Shown: positions 38,180-47,018, counted from the first letter of the stretch. The stretch: DNA of 64,000 bases from an uncultured Trichococcus sp. (GCF_963663645.1 NZ_OY760503.1:1493501-1557500), one strand, 5' to 3'. The notes: generated by a model not told the origin, from the letters alone. Numbers and translations: made by a program.

Positions 38180-38730
38180 TAGCCTACTGTTACAATCTAT
38201 CCGGTGATAGTGAACCATTCGATAGTTGCAGACATTTAGTGAAAATTTAAGAATTGTCTGAGCGGTTAATTTTTGTACAAAAAGTCTGACATAGCAATAC
38301 ACGAGAACAGGAGGAATATCGCCAGCATCAAAGGCCCGCTTACAGATCGATCAAGAAAAAAACAAGCACAGACAGACAAAAAAATTATTGTTCATGCCTA
38401 TTTGCATCGGGCACCCGAAATGAGGGAATTGACAAGGTATGCGGTTTAATGTAGGTTATAAATATAAGGATGAACAGCGAAAGGGATTGACAAAAGTGGA
38501 GGATGAACCTGGGGAAAGGCCGAATAGCATCTTTGTTGGAAGTTTATTTGTGATGCCTAAGTTTAACCATAAAAATATAATACGTCATTTAATTATTTTA
38601 GACCATGATGCAGCTTGTTTGCGCTGTTTTTGTAGTCTATTTTTTTTCTGGAAATACCGGACGGATCGTCAAGAAACGAATACTTCAAATGAAAATGTAC
38701 CTGAATATAATCTGATAGATGGGAGACACC
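38180..38730. other. Long intergenic region without a supported gene
   Basis: About 550 bases. An AGGAGG (38311-38316) is followed by a 42-codon open stretch ending near 38449 (QAQTDKKIIVHAYLHR), which faintly recalls a TetR-type first helix but has no start codon. A further open frame (38439-38747) runs into the next gene and has no family-like pattern. I see no RNA gene. It may be a decayed regulator. Confidence 0.3.
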
Positions 38731-39810
38731 ATGGAATCTCAGTATGATAACAAGAAACGCTTCATCGTAAACACAATTTATTTTTTCCTGATTGCTCTCA
38801 TTGTGTATGTCTTTTTAAACTATGCAATCAATTTGATAAGTCCTTTTATTTTTGCATTTTTGATTGCATACATGCTTCAAAAGCCAACCAAATCATTAGC
38901 GGTAATGTTGAAAATTCCGCCTAAAATGGTATCGATTGTCCTTGTCTTGCTTTTTTATAGTACGATCGGACTTCTCTTTTCATTGATCGGTGTAAAGTTA
39001 ATATCAGTGGTTACAGCGCTCATTTCTGGGCTTCCGCTGGTATACGAAACGCAACTGGAACCATTTCTTCTAAATACGTTTGACGTCGTGGAGCAAGCAG
39101 TTTATCGCTTGGATCCCGCCTTGGTTGAAGTTCTGAACGAAGGATTTAATCAGTTTGTAAATTCACTGGGTGAGGATGTCAAAAATGTTTCTTTGTCACT
39201 GGTGGGTTCTTTATCAAGCATAGCGTCTTCGTTGCCTGAATTTTTGATAAAAATTGTATTGATGATTATTTCAACTTTCTTCATCGCAATGGATTATGAC
39301 ACATTAGCACAATTTATATCGAGGCAATTCACAAAAAGAAATAATGAGATAATCCAAAAGATCAAACAATATATATCGCATACTCTGTTCGTGGTGGTTC
39401 GCTCATATTTATTGATTATGGGTATTACTTTCATTGAACTTTCCGTAGGACTCTCTGTCATTGGGATTCCGAATGCAGTATTGATCGCGTTTATGATCGC
39501 GATATTCGACATACTGCCTGTGCTGGGGACGGGCGGAATAATGATTCCCTGGGTACTCATCACGTTACTCCAAGGGAACTATCAGATTTCAATCGGGATA
39601 CTGATTGTGTATGTTTTCGTCACGATTGTAAGGAATATTCTGGAACCGAAAATTGTTGGCGGACAGTTGGGGCTGCATCCTGTTGTCGCGCTAATGAGTA
39701 TGTTTATAGGTGCTAACCTAATTGGCGTGATCGGCTTGTTCGGATTTCCTATTACGTTATCCTTGCTGAAGCATCTGAGTGATACTGGAACAATCAAGCT
39801 TTTTAAATGA
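38731..39810 (+). CDS. AI-2E/YtvI-type membrane permease
   Basis: 359 residues from ATG 38731 (GGGAGA upstream). Around eight hydrophobic segments; the C-terminal half carries FDILPVLGTGGIMIPW and VRNILEPKIVGGQLGLHPVVALMSMFIGANLIGVIGLFGFP, the signature of the AI-2E transporter (PerM/YtvI) family. Functions in this family vary: export of signals, Na+/H+ exchange, sporulation membrane protein. The substrate cannot be told. It lies 45 bases before the CNNM gene. Confidence 0.88.
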   Translation: MESQYDNKKRFIVNTIYFFLIALIVYVFLNYAINLISPFIFAFLIAYMLQKPTKSLAVMLKIPPKMVSIVLVLLFYSTIGLLFSLIGVKLISVVTALISGLPLVYETQLEPFLLNTFDVVEQAVYRLDPALVEVLNEGFNQFVNSLGEDVKNVSLSLVGSLSSIASSLPEFLIKIVLMIISTFFIAMDYDTLAQFISRQFTKRNNEIIQKIKQYISHTLFVVVRSYLLIMGITFIELSVGLSVIGIPNAVLIAFMIAIFDILPVLGTGGIMIPWVLITLLQGNYQISIGILIVYVFVTIVRNILEPKIVGGQLGLHPVVALMSMFIGANLIGVIGLFGFPITLSLLKHLSDTGTIKLFK

Positions 39811-39855
39811 GGGATTATGCTGTTGAACGCACTACGAAAGGGAGTTTGGTAAATT

Positions 39856-41055
39856 ATGGAAGTTGGCGACACGTGGCAGTTAATCGTTCTGGTGGCGCTC
39901 TTGGCATTGTCAAGTTTGTTTTCTGCATCAGAAACTGCGCTAATGTCATTGAGCAAAATACGGATACGGAACATGGTGGATGAGAACATTCCAGGTTCCA
40001 AAAAAATACAAAAATTGATTGAAGACCCACATAAAATGTTGAGTGCAATTCTTGTGGGCAACAATGTAGTGAATATTGGAGCTTCTTCTTTAGCAACATC
40101 GTTGGCCATAAAAAATTTCGGCAGCACGGGAGTAGGTTTGGCAACGGGAATCATGACGCTGTTGGTCCTGATTTTTGCTGAGATTACGCCTAAATCATTG
40201 GCGGCGCAGAATTCCGAGAAGATGGCTTTGAAAGTTGCACCTTTCATTGCTGTTGTTGTTATCCTATTAAAGCCGTTTAACATAATCCTGAGTTTCCTGA
40301 CCAACAGCATCATTAAGGTTCTTGGCGGGGAAGCTGATGCTCGTACGCCCTTTATTACGGAAGCGGAGCTGAAAACCATGATCAATGTGAGCCATGAAGA
40401 AGGGATGCTGGAAAGCGAAGAAAAAGAGATGATCCACAATGTGTTTGAATTCAAGGAATCCAGGGTCACAGAGGTAATGACCCCAAGGACCTATATGGTC
40501 ACAGTCAGCCTGGATTCTTCATATGACAAAATAGTGGAAGTATTCAAAAATCAACAGTTTTCCCGTATTCCTGTATATGAGGATGGAATAGATAATGTGG
40601 TGGGTATACTGTATCTTAAGGACCTTGTTTTTTTTGATGCCTCTAAAGAAACCTTTGAAATGACCAAGTATATGAGAGAACCTTACTTCACGTTCGAATT
40701 CAAGTTGATTACGGAATTGTTCAGTGAAATGAGAGATAAAAGCATACAGGTGGCCATTGTTATCGATGAGTATGGGGGGACGGCTGGCATGATAACAATG
40801 GAGGATTTGGTGGAAGAGATTGTGGGAGATATTCGAGATGAATCCGATGAGCTTTTCAATGAAATAGAAGTCCTGAAGGAAGATGAATATCTTGTGCGTG
40901 GAAGTGCAGAAATCGATCTTATAAATGAAATGCTGGGAGTTAAAATTGAATCTGAAGACTTTGATACGATTGGCGGTTTCGTGACGGGACTATTTGGCAG
41001 ATTACCAGAAGCAGGAGAGCAGATAGAATTTAATAACTCAACTTTCGCACACTAA
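39856..41055 (+). CDS. CNNM/CorC-family transporter, 3' end replaced by IS insertion
   Basis: 399 residues as it stands. DUF21 membrane domain (about 1-190, SSLFSASETALMSLSKIRIRN), CBS pair (VTEVMTPRTYMVTV...RIPVYEDGIDNVVGILYLKDL; VIDEYGGTAGMITMEDLVEEIVGDI) and a CorC_HlyC domain that breaks off at EQIEFNN. The last five residues (STFAH) come from the insertion sequence. The lost 22 codons (MKFIVEHVQKYR...IFTY, stop at 42912) are found intact beyond the IS. The family exports Mg2+ or Co2+. The truncation removes the last strand of the C-terminal domain. Confidence 0.9.
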   Translation: MEVGDTWQLIVLVALLALSSLFSASETALMSLSKIRIRNMVDENIPGSKKIQKLIEDPHKMLSAILVGNNVVNIGASSLATSLAIKNFGSTGVGLATGIMTLLVLIFAEITPKSLAAQNSEKMALKVAPFIAVVVILLKPFNIILSFLTNSIIKVLGGEADARTPFITEAELKTMINVSHEEGMLESEEKEMIHNVFEFKESRVTEVMTPRTYMVTVSLDSSYDKIVEVFKNQQFSRIPVYEDGIDNVVGILYLKDLVFFDASKETFEMTKYMREPYFTFEFKLITELFSEMRDKSIQVAIVIDEYGGTAGMITMEDLVEEIVGDIRDESDELFNEIEVLKEDEYLVRGSAEIDLINEMLGVKIESEDFDTIGGFVTGLFGRLPEAGEQIEFNNSTFAH

Positions 41056-41100
41056 AAAATACCATATAGACTTGATACATCAACATTTCCAGCTATAATA

Positions 41101-41275
41101 TCCTGCATTCCCGAATTGTGTAACGAGAATGGCTGCAAACCTTGATATCAGTGGGTTTTTCCCTTGTTATAAATGCTGATTATAACGAGGTGGAATTAAT
41201 CTAAAAAATCTCTTAAAGCCTTGATGTTACTAAGTTTCTATAAAATCCTCGTTATAAATTTCCGGGAATGCAGGA
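41101..41275. mobile_element. 175-bp MITE nested in the IS4-family element
   Basis: Terminal inverted repeats start TCCTGCATTCCCG and continue imperfectly for about 28 bp (AATT..TAACGAG). The 5-bp direct repeat TAATA flanks it (41096-41100 and 41276-41280). No coding capacity. It sits between the IS end and the transposase stop codon, so it arrived after, or moved with, the IS. Confidence 0.85.
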
Positions 41276-41280
41276 TAATA

Positions 41281-42693
41281 TTATGCCGCTAAAGCACTTG
41301 GAAGCTGCTTTTCCGGTTGTGGGAATGCTCGTTTCAAGAAAGTTGGTAAATTATCGAAAACTCTATCCAGAAGGGACTCCACCATTTCTTCGGACAGGAC
41401 AGGTTCTTCCGTCAGGGAAGCCTTCAGACAGTCAAATACCAATAGAATCGCCTCTGCAAAGCGGATGTCCTCCAGTTCATCACAACACAAGAAGAACAGC
41501 TGACCGATGGTCCTGGGATCTTGCTCTTCGCGTGTACGAAGGGCGAGCATGATGTAACGGGTGAAGACAATTGTCGTGTGGGCTACCATCGCATCGTAAC
41601 TGCGACACTGGAACTCTTTTCCTAGCGCCAGATGTGACTTTGCCACCTTGAAGAAACACTCGATATCCCAGCGTTTGCCATAGAGACGCACAATTTCTTC
41701 TTCAGGCAGATTGACATCCGTGGACAAGATTGCAAGCCAATTTTTGGAGCGATTTCGGTCACGCACGAAGACAATACGGGCCTGAATTTCTTTTTCATTA
41801 TCGTCCAGTCCCAAGCTGACGACAACAGATGCGAGGATCTTGGCACGACCACGTTTTTTGCGCACAACTTGATACAACTGGGTCAGTGTATACTTTTGCC
41901 CTTCATACGTGTAGTAGACGCGGTGCATACGTTTCAGCATACAGACTACCTCGAGTGGATACTCCGAAACCACGCGCTTGATTACTTTTGGAAATGCGAA
42001 CCAACTATCGAAAAGTAACGTTCGAGCGCAGAGTTGGAGCGGATTTATATCATCAAGCAAGTCGAACAGCGCTTCCGTCGACTTTTTGACGGCTTCCTTC
42101 CGACGCTTGTAACCCACGGTGCGCTTATCTATGGTCGGGTTGATTTCCTGGAAACGGTTCGATTGTTTTTCTGAGCTCAATAAAGAGAACGCAAGCGGCA
42201 CGAAAGTGTTCCCATCCGACCAACCCAAAGTCAGCATGCGAAAGCCACGGACGAACTTCCCAGTGGTATGATCATGAACTAGCGCAAGCATCTCGACCGA
42301 TTTACTGCGGGCACGGCTGTATAAGGAATCGTCCAAAATCAGGACGCGTTCGCGGTTTTCTGAGACAAGTGGGAGCAATTTCTGGGTAATGACATTTTGA
42401 CTCAGCAGCAACAGAAATTTGCGCCAATTATAGGTTGCGTTGTTGAGCAAGCGATAAACCGCATCCTTGGCAGGAGCCTCTGGCTCCCGTCCGGATTCCA
42501 ATGTCCGATACAAATTTTTCTTTTGAAGGACCAATGAAAAGATGAACTGGACCAGCATTACTGGTGAAATGCCTGCTTCTTTCCGAATATTGGATTGATT
42601 CAGTAACGTTCCCAGTTTCTGATTGCGAAAAAATTGATGAACGGAAGAATTAAGTTCCTGATTGATTTGATTTTCTGGTAAAATAGTAGCCAT
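41281..42693 (-). CDS. IS4-family DDE transposase
   Basis: 470 residues from ATG 42693 (GAGGG upstream on the minus strand). The DDE residues lie in VLILDDSLYSRA, LLFDSWFAFP and the C-terminal signature YGKRWDIECFFKVAK, which fits the IS4 rule Y(2)R(3)E(6)K exactly. An N-terminal helical domain (FRNQKLGTLLNQSNIRKEAGIS) may bind the ends. It is complete and probably active. Confidence 0.94.
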   Translation of the reverse strand: MATILPENQINQELNSSVHQFFRNQKLGTLLNQSNIRKEAGISPVMLVQFIFSLVLQKKNLYRTLESGREPEAPAKDAVYRLLNNATYNWRKFLLLLSQNVITQKLLPLVSENRERVLILDDSLYSRARSKSVEMLALVHDHTTGKFVRGFRMLTLGWSDGNTFVPLAFSLLSSEKQSNRFQEINPTIDKRTVGYKRRKEAVKKSTEALFDLLDDINPLQLCARTLLFDSWFAFPKVIKRVVSEYPLEVVCMLKRMHRVYYTYEGQKYTLTQLYQVVRKKRGRAKILASVVVSLGLDDNEKEIQARIVFVRDRNRSKNWLAILSTDVNLPEEEIVRLYGKRWDIECFFKVAKSHLALGKEFQCRSYDAMVAHTTIVFTRYIMLALRTREEQDPRTIGQLFFLCCDELEDIRFAEAILLVFDCLKASLTEEPVLSEEMVESLLDRVFDNLPTFLKRAFPQPEKQLPSALAA

Positions 42694-42940
42694 AAGACAT
42701 CCCTCTTTCGTATGTGTTGTGTGGTAACTACATTTTACCAAAGAGAGGTGTCTTTTTGTGTACATTTTTGGTAGTTAAGTCTTTAAGAACATTGATATAT
42801 CAAAGGATTAAACAGATTTTTTAACTGCGAAAGTTGAGTTAATAACATGAAGTTTATTGTGGAACACGTTCAGAAATACAGGATTGAAAAACTAAGAATA
42901 TTTACATATTAATACTTTTGCAAAACAGTAAAAGTACAGA

Positions 42941-42990
42941 AGGCCATATGGATCATCCTTGAAGCGGGGGTGTTCTCTATGGTCTTTTTT
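42941..42990 (+). terminator. Original terminator of the CNNM gene
   Basis: AGGCCATA (42941-42948) pairs with TATGGTCT (42978-42985), then T6. It lies 29 bases after the old CNNM stop codon at 42912, now separated from the gene body by the IS. Confidence 0.6.
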
Positions 42991-43036
42991 GTGTTGTATC
43001 AGGTGAAGCTGCACGAGGTTCCGAGGCGGGTGATGT

Positions 43037-43070
43037 GTTATAATGAGGTCGAAAAATAGCGGTTACAAAA
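43037..43070 (+). promoter_or_regulatory. Promoter/5' leader segment shared with 35953-35986
   Basis: GTTATAATGAGGT followed by AATAGCGGTTACAAAA. 31 of 34 bases equal the segment before the DUF7000-like gene. TATAAT is a good -10; the conserved part continues into the leader. Confidence 0.55.
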
Positions 43071-43132
43071 TACGCTGTTTAATCGATTGTCTTCCTTTGT
43101 CATCAGTTTTTTTGTCCAAGGAGGGACTTCAG

Positions 43133-43732
43133 ATGATCAAAAATAACAAACACCAATGCACGTTTTTCTTCATCATGACCATTTTTTTATTTATCTTGTC
43201 GGGCTGCGGTTCATCGAACGACAACGCTGGCTCATCTTTGGATCCGGAAGCGATTCGGGAAAGCCAAATCAGCGAACTGGAGAGCAGCGATCTGATCGGA
43301 AATGTGGATACGTATGCGGCTATCCAAGGCGTGCTTGCGGAAGGTTCGGCCCCTACACCAGCTAAAGTGTTCATCATCGAAAACGATGAATCCGTTGAGG
43401 AAGGCGCTGAAGAAAAGTACGTGTATTCACCGCACTATCTCGATTTGCCGGAAGAATTGCAGGCAAAGTCGGACGCCGAAATGAACGTTTTGGTGAAGCT
43501 GCGCAGCTATTACATGGAAACCGGAACCTATTCAAATGAAGGGATTGCCTATACGCGCTATGTCCAAATAACTATCCTGGACAGGGTTGCCGGCACCATC
43601 CTCCATCAGGAAACTCTGATCGGATCAGCGCCTTTCAGCATCAGTGAAGATCAATCCGCAGGGTATGGTTATGTACCAGATTACCAAGTGCTGGAGAAAA
43701 TTTTGGCGTATTTTGGCTATTCGGAAGAATGA
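43133..43732 (+). CDS. Hypothetical lipoprotein
   Basis: 199 residues from ATG 43133 (AGGAGGG upstream). The lipoprotein signal ends IFLFILSGC; mature part SSNDNAGSSLDPEAIRESQISELES, then a compact domain with YAAIQGVLAEG, VYSPHYLDLPEELQ, YTRYVQITILDRVAGTILHQETLIGSAPFSI and YGYVPDYQVLEKILAYFG. Not a family I can name. It is outer-face membrane-anchored. The ZIP transporter gene follows after about 36 bases. Confidence 0.75.
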   Translation: MIKNNKHQCTFFFIMTIFLFILSGCGSSNDNAGSSLDPEAIRESQISELESSDLIGNVDTYAAIQGVLAEGSAPTPAKVFIIENDESVEEGAEEKYVYSPHYLDLPEELQAKSDAEMNVLVKLRSYYMETGTYSNEGIAYTRYVQITILDRVAGTILHQETLIGSAPFSISEDQSAGYGYVPDYQVLEKILAYFGYSEE

Positions 43733-43768
43733 TACTTTTAAGGAATGGATGAGTCAGGGAGTGAAGTT

Positions 43769-44497
43769 ATGTTTACAGACAGCACATTCTATTTCGTTGC
43801 GTTATTTGCCCTAAGTGCCATGGTCGTGAACAGCATCGGGATTTGGGTCATCTATAAAAATAAACAGTGGGTCGACCGGAACATCGAGTATTTCATGTGT
43901 TTCGCGGCCGGCGTTCTGATCGCCTCCCCGTTGATTATCGCTTTTCCTGAGGCGCTTGAGAAAAATGCGGATGCCGGCCTGGCGGCTTTGGCGGGGTTCA
44001 TCTTCATGTTCTTCAGCAACAAATATATCAAACACAGGACGCAACAAGCTGAGTTGGCTTTCGGGATTGTTGCCCTCGAAGGCATCGGCATCCACTCCTT
44101 TGTGGACGGCATCATCTATGCCGTCGCTTTCAGCATCAGTACAGCTACTGGCGTGATGGCGGGGATCGGTTTGATTGTGCACGAGTTTGCGGAGGGTGCG
44201 ATCACCTTCTCGGCGTTGGTGAAAGCCGGGGTGAGCGGGAAAAAGGCTATCCTCTATGCGTTTCTGGTTGCTGCCTTGACGACCCCGATCGGAGCTTTTA
44301 TTGCTTATCCATTCGTGACCGCCCTGAATGACGCCTTTCTCGGACTTGCCCTTGGTTTTGCAGTCGGGGTTTTGATCTATGTTTCCGCAGCGCATCTGTT
44401 GCCGGAAGCTGAAGAGCACGACAAGGAGCACTCGTACTTGGCTTTTCTGTGCGGTGTCGCTTTAGCACTGTTCATTATGTTCAGCGAGAAGAGATAG
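43769..44497 (+). CDS. ZIP-family metal transporter
   Basis: 242 residues from ATG 43769 (GGGAG 7 bases upstream; ATG 43745 is in frame). Eight membrane helices; the metal path is marked by GIGIHSFVDGIIYAVAF and LIVHEFAEGAITFSALV, with conserved His and Glu. It imports Zn2+ or related divalent ions. The His-rich loop between helices 3 and 4 is short (NKYIKHRTQQAEL). The methyltransferase gene follows within 21 bases. Confidence 0.9.
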   Translation: MFTDSTFYFVALFALSAMVVNSIGIWVIYKNKQWVDRNIEYFMCFAAGVLIASPLIIAFPEALEKNADAGLAALAGFIFMFFSNKYIKHRTQQAELAFGIVALEGIGIHSFVDGIIYAVAFSISTATGVMAGIGLIVHEFAEGAITFSALVKAGVSGKKAILYAFLVAALTTPIGAFIAYPFVTALNDAFLGLALGFAVGVLIYVSAAHLLPEAEEHDKEHSYLAFLCGVALALFIMFSEKR

Positions 44498-44518
44498 TCT
44501 GAAATGAAGGGAGCAGGA

Positions 44519-45193
44519 ATGATGGCAGTCTTCAACAATATCGCAAACCAGTACGACGAATGGTATAGTCAAAAGAAAGGTGCATTTGTAGATCGAGTCG
44601 AGACCGATTTGGCATTCGGCATGCTCAAGCTGGAACCGGGAATGAAAGTGCTGGATGTCGGCTGCGGCACCGGGAATTTCAGCATGAAGCTGGCTGAAAA
44701 AGGCTGCATTGTCACCGGAATTGATGTTTCGGAAGAGATGCTGAAAGTCGCCCGGAGAAAAGCGGCTGAAAAAAGCTTGTCCATTTCTTACCTTCGGATG
44801 GACGCGACGGAGCTGGGATTCGATGATGGCGCATTCGATGTCGTTCTTACGATGGCTGCCGTCGAATTCATCGAAGACACAGATGGAGCAGTGGAAGAAA
44901 TGTTCCGGGTCGTCAAGAACGGCGGACAGGTCCTGATAGGCACCATCAACGCGGATAGCGATTGGGGCGAGTATTACCAAACAAAAAAATTGCAGGGAAA
45001 TTCGATCTATCGCTACGCTGCTTTCAAGACCATCGGGGATTTGAAAGAGTGGAATCCGGATAAATTAGTTCGAACAGGAGCATGCCTCTATGTCCCGCCG
45101 TTTGCGGATGAGCAAGAGTTTACCATCGAGAGGGAAAGAGAACTTTCCGGAAAAAGAAGGGGTGGCTACGTATGTGCGCTGTGGAGAAAATGA
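44519..45193 (+). CDS. Class I SAM-dependent methyltransferase
   Basis: 224 residues from ATG 44519 (AAGGGAG upstream; ATG 44504 also in frame). NIANQYDEWY start, MKVLDVGCGTGNFSMKLA (SAM loop), VTGIDVSEEMLKVARRKA, FDVVLTMAAVEFIEDTDGAVEEMFRVVKNGG, all typical of Methyltransf_11. It ends with a YVPPFADEQEF segment. The substrate is unknown. The stop overlaps the start of the thiamine-binding-like gene (ATGA), so the two are coupled. Confidence 0.88.
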   Translation: MMAVFNNIANQYDEWYSQKKGAFVDRVETDLAFGMLKLEPGMKVLDVGCGTGNFSMKLAEKGCIVTGIDVSEEMLKVARRKAAEKSLSISYLRMDATELGFDDGAFDVVLTMAAVEFIEDTDGAVEEMFRVVKNGGQVLIGTINADSDWGEYYQTKKLQGNSIYRYAAFKTIGDLKEWNPDKLVRTGACLYVPPFADEQEFTIERERELSGKRRGGYVCALWRK

Positions 45194-45432
45194 CATCGGG
45201 TCAGTTCTCATTCCTACCGATCGGAAGTGGGGATTATATGAAAGAAATACGTCAGGTGCTGGAGATTATAGAAAAATCCGGGTTGGAGAATGAGGTGGGA
45301 TTGCTGTCGACTACTGTCAAAGGGAAACCGGAAAAAGTGCTGAAACTTATCAGTGAAATCTATGAGGCGATGGATGGACGCTGTGATTTTACGTTGGACG
45401 TAAAAATTTCCAATTTATGCGGGTGCAAATAA
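45190..45432 (+). CDS. Thiamine-binding (YkoF/MTH1187-like) protein
   Basis: 80 residues from ATG 45190 with GGAG 3-4 bases upstream. SFLPIGSGDYMKEIRQVLEIIEKSG, then NEVGLLSTTVKGKPEKVLKLISEIYEAM and a FTLDVKISN strand match the small ferredoxin-like domain that binds thiamine or its pyrimidine part. The end LCGCK has two Cys not typical of the family. Overlap with the methyltransferase suggests a common task, perhaps with thiamine-related substrates; this is an inference. Confidence 0.7.
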   Translation: MTSGQFSFLPIGSGDYMKEIRQVLEIIEKSGLENEVGLLSTTVKGKPEKVLKLISEIYEAMDGRCDFTLDVKISNLCGCK

Positions 45433-45491
45433 GCAAGTGCAGCGAATAGCAACGAACGGTTGAGGCAAGTTGTGAAGGAGGATGGGAAGGG

Positions 45492-46295
45492 ATGAAACGA
45501 AATGTCTGGCTATATCTGCTGGTGTCCTTCAGCTGGACATGGGCTTGTTGGATCGGTGGAGCTTTCCTCATCAAGCTGAACGGTTATGCTTTGGACACAG
45601 ATGCCACACTATTCGAAGTGATCGGAGCGATCGGCAGTGAGCAATCCGCCTTTCCGCAGCTTTTGTTTGCTTTGGGTGTATTCGGACCGATTTTGGGAAG
45701 TGTGGTTGCGGGGAAACCGTTTAAAGACTTTTTTTCTTTAAAGGAGCGTTCTTTCATCCTCTATGCCTGGGTGATTCCGTTAGTGATTGTGATCCCAACG
45801 TTGCTCATGAGCTTCTTGTTCAGCAAGGTGCCGGAAGGAAAGGTGACTTTTAGCAGCGCGGCAAGCACAATCGGTCTGTATTTTCTGTCGAACCTGCTGA
45901 CGAGCGGGACGGAGGAATTTGGCTGGCGTGGCTTTCTTTATCCCTATTTGCGGAAACGGGAAAAAAGTTTCTGGAAGGCTACTTGGAAGGGTGGATTCAT
46001 CTGGGCAGCTTGGCATTATCCTTTTTTGATTGTTTTATATATGGGACAAGGAATGTTCGTATTGCTACTATATTTGATCGGATTTACTGCGGGTATCATT
46101 GCGATGAACTATCTGACCAATTTCGTATTTGAGAAGACCGAGTCGATCCCGACCGTGATGGCCATGCATGCGCTAAATAACACCACCAACTATGCGGTGC
46201 TGCTGTTCTTTCCAGGGACCCCATTCATGATACTAGTGCATCTGACAACTTGGGCGGTGGTCGGTTATATGGAAAAGAAGCACCACTTGGATTGA
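45492..46295 (+). CDS. CPBP-family intramembrane glutamic endopeptidase
   Basis: 267 residues, 7-8 membrane helices. The CPBP/ABI signature is complete: EEFGWRG (ExxxR with paired Glu), WAAWHYPFL (His), and the later MHALNNTT (HxxxN). Members cleave CaaX-like or other membrane substrates, often in bacteriocin immunity. There is no bacteriocin cluster here. AAGGAGG and GGAAGGG precede the ATG. Confidence 0.9.
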   Translation: MKRNVWLYLLVSFSWTWACWIGGAFLIKLNGYALDTDATLFEVIGAIGSEQSAFPQLLFALGVFGPILGSVVAGKPFKDFFSLKERSFILYAWVIPLVIVIPTLLMSFLFSKVPEGKVTFSSAASTIGLYFLSNLLTSGTEEFGWRGFLYPYLRKREKSFWKATWKGGFIWAAWHYPFLIVLYMGQGMFVLLLYLIGFTAGIIAMNYLTNFVFEKTESIPTVMAMHALNNTTNYAVLLFFPGTPFMILVHLTTWAVVGYMEKKHHLD

Positions 46296-46410
46296 GTAGA
46301 GATCCAGTGTGTTCACATTTTGTACGCAATACTGTTGAATTATGGACAAAATGTAGGCGCTTAAAAATGATATAATGGACCGGAAGTATATTTCAAGGAG
46401 GTCTGTGTTG

Positions 46411-46833
46411 ATGAAAGATGAAAATTGCGCCTATTGCATGGAAGGCGAAATGGTGTTGGCTTTTGGCTACCCTTGCTGCGAATTGCCATACAGCAAAGTC
46501 TACGTTTTTAAAGAACAAAGCCACAAAGGCCGTGTGATTGTTGCCTATAAAGACCACGTGAGCGAATTGGTGGACATCACGGATGAGGAGCGCAACGGCT
46601 ACTTCGCGGATATCGCTACAGTTGCGAACGCTTTGCACAGAGCCTTCAGCCCTGAAAAGGTCAACTACGGTGCTTATGGCGATACCGGCAAACACCTGCA
46701 TTTCCACTTGGTGCCTAAATACAAAGATGATGCCTTCGAATGGGGTTCGACTTTCGAAATGAATCCAGGCCGCGTGACCCTGACGGATGATGCTTATGAA
46801 GCATTGGCTGAAGAGATCCGCGCAAACATGTAG
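46411..46833 (+). CDS. HIT-family nucleotide hydrolase
   Basis: 140 residues from ATG 46411, with AAGGAGGT 8 bases upstream. CAYCMEGEMV start, YKDHVSELVDITDEE, and the histidine triad HLHFHLVPKY (HxHxH). HIT enzymes split nucleotide-P bonds such as AMP-lysine or dinucleoside polyphosphates. A -10 TATAAT lies at about 46370. Structured element copy C starts within its stop codon region. Confidence 0.88.
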   Translation: MKDENCAYCMEGEMVLAFGYPCCELPYSKVYVFKEQSHKGRVIVAYKDHVSELVDITDEERNGYFADIATVANALHRAFSPEKVNYGAYGDTGKHLHFHLVPKYKDDAFEWGSTFEMNPGRVTLTDDAYEALAEEIRANM

Positions 46834-46980
46834 AGAGCGTGATGAATCCCGGGTAGAAATCGAGCACTAAGAGGCTATTACGAGAACGACCGTTTTTTGG
46901 TCGTGACGTAATAGCAACTTAGGCGGAGATTTCTGGGATTCAGAACGCGTTTAAGAGAGCGTGATGAATCCCATCCAAAA
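46833..46980 (+). ncRNA. Structured post-stop element, copy C
   Basis: Bounded by an exact 18-bp direct repeat GAGAGCGTGATGAATCCC (46833-46850 and 46955-46972). Stems: 46844-46850 with 46935-46941; GGGT bulge; 46855-46861 with 46928-46934; 46867-46871 with 46918-46922; 46875-46882 with 46907-46914; apex 46886-46891 with 46899-46904. The strand GGGATTC (46935-46941) could pair either with the 5' or the 3' GAATCCC, so two folds are possible. Shares GAGCACTAA and TTAGGCGGA with copy B. Confidence 0.7.
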
Positions 46981-47018
46981 AAGCTGGTTCCGAAAAACGG
47001 AATCGGCTTTTTTTCGCA
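46981..47018 (+). terminator. Terminator after HIT gene and element C
   Basis: AAGCTGGTTCCG with CGGAATCGGCTT around AAAAA, then T7. Confidence 0.85.

Larger units (their letters stand above)
41037..42838 (-). mobile_element. IS4-family insertion sequence with a nested MITE
   Basis: A 13-bp perfect terminal inverted repeat CTCAACTTTCGCA lies at 41037-41049 and, inverted, at 42826-42838. It is flanked by the 7-bp direct repeat TTAATAA (41030-41036 and 42839-42845; 8 bp if the C is counted to the target). Length about 1.8 kb with one transposase gene on the minus strand. Removing the element and one repeat restores the CNNM gene in frame. Confidence 0.92.

Noticed and set aside
38439-38747. 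102-codon open frame before the permease gene
   Set aside because: Runs into the start of the permease gene, has a weak start and a composition unlike a folded protein. Kept only as a remark on the intergenic region.
41268-41552. 94-codon plus-strand open frame
   Set aside because: Antisense to the transposase and begins inside the MITE; no support.
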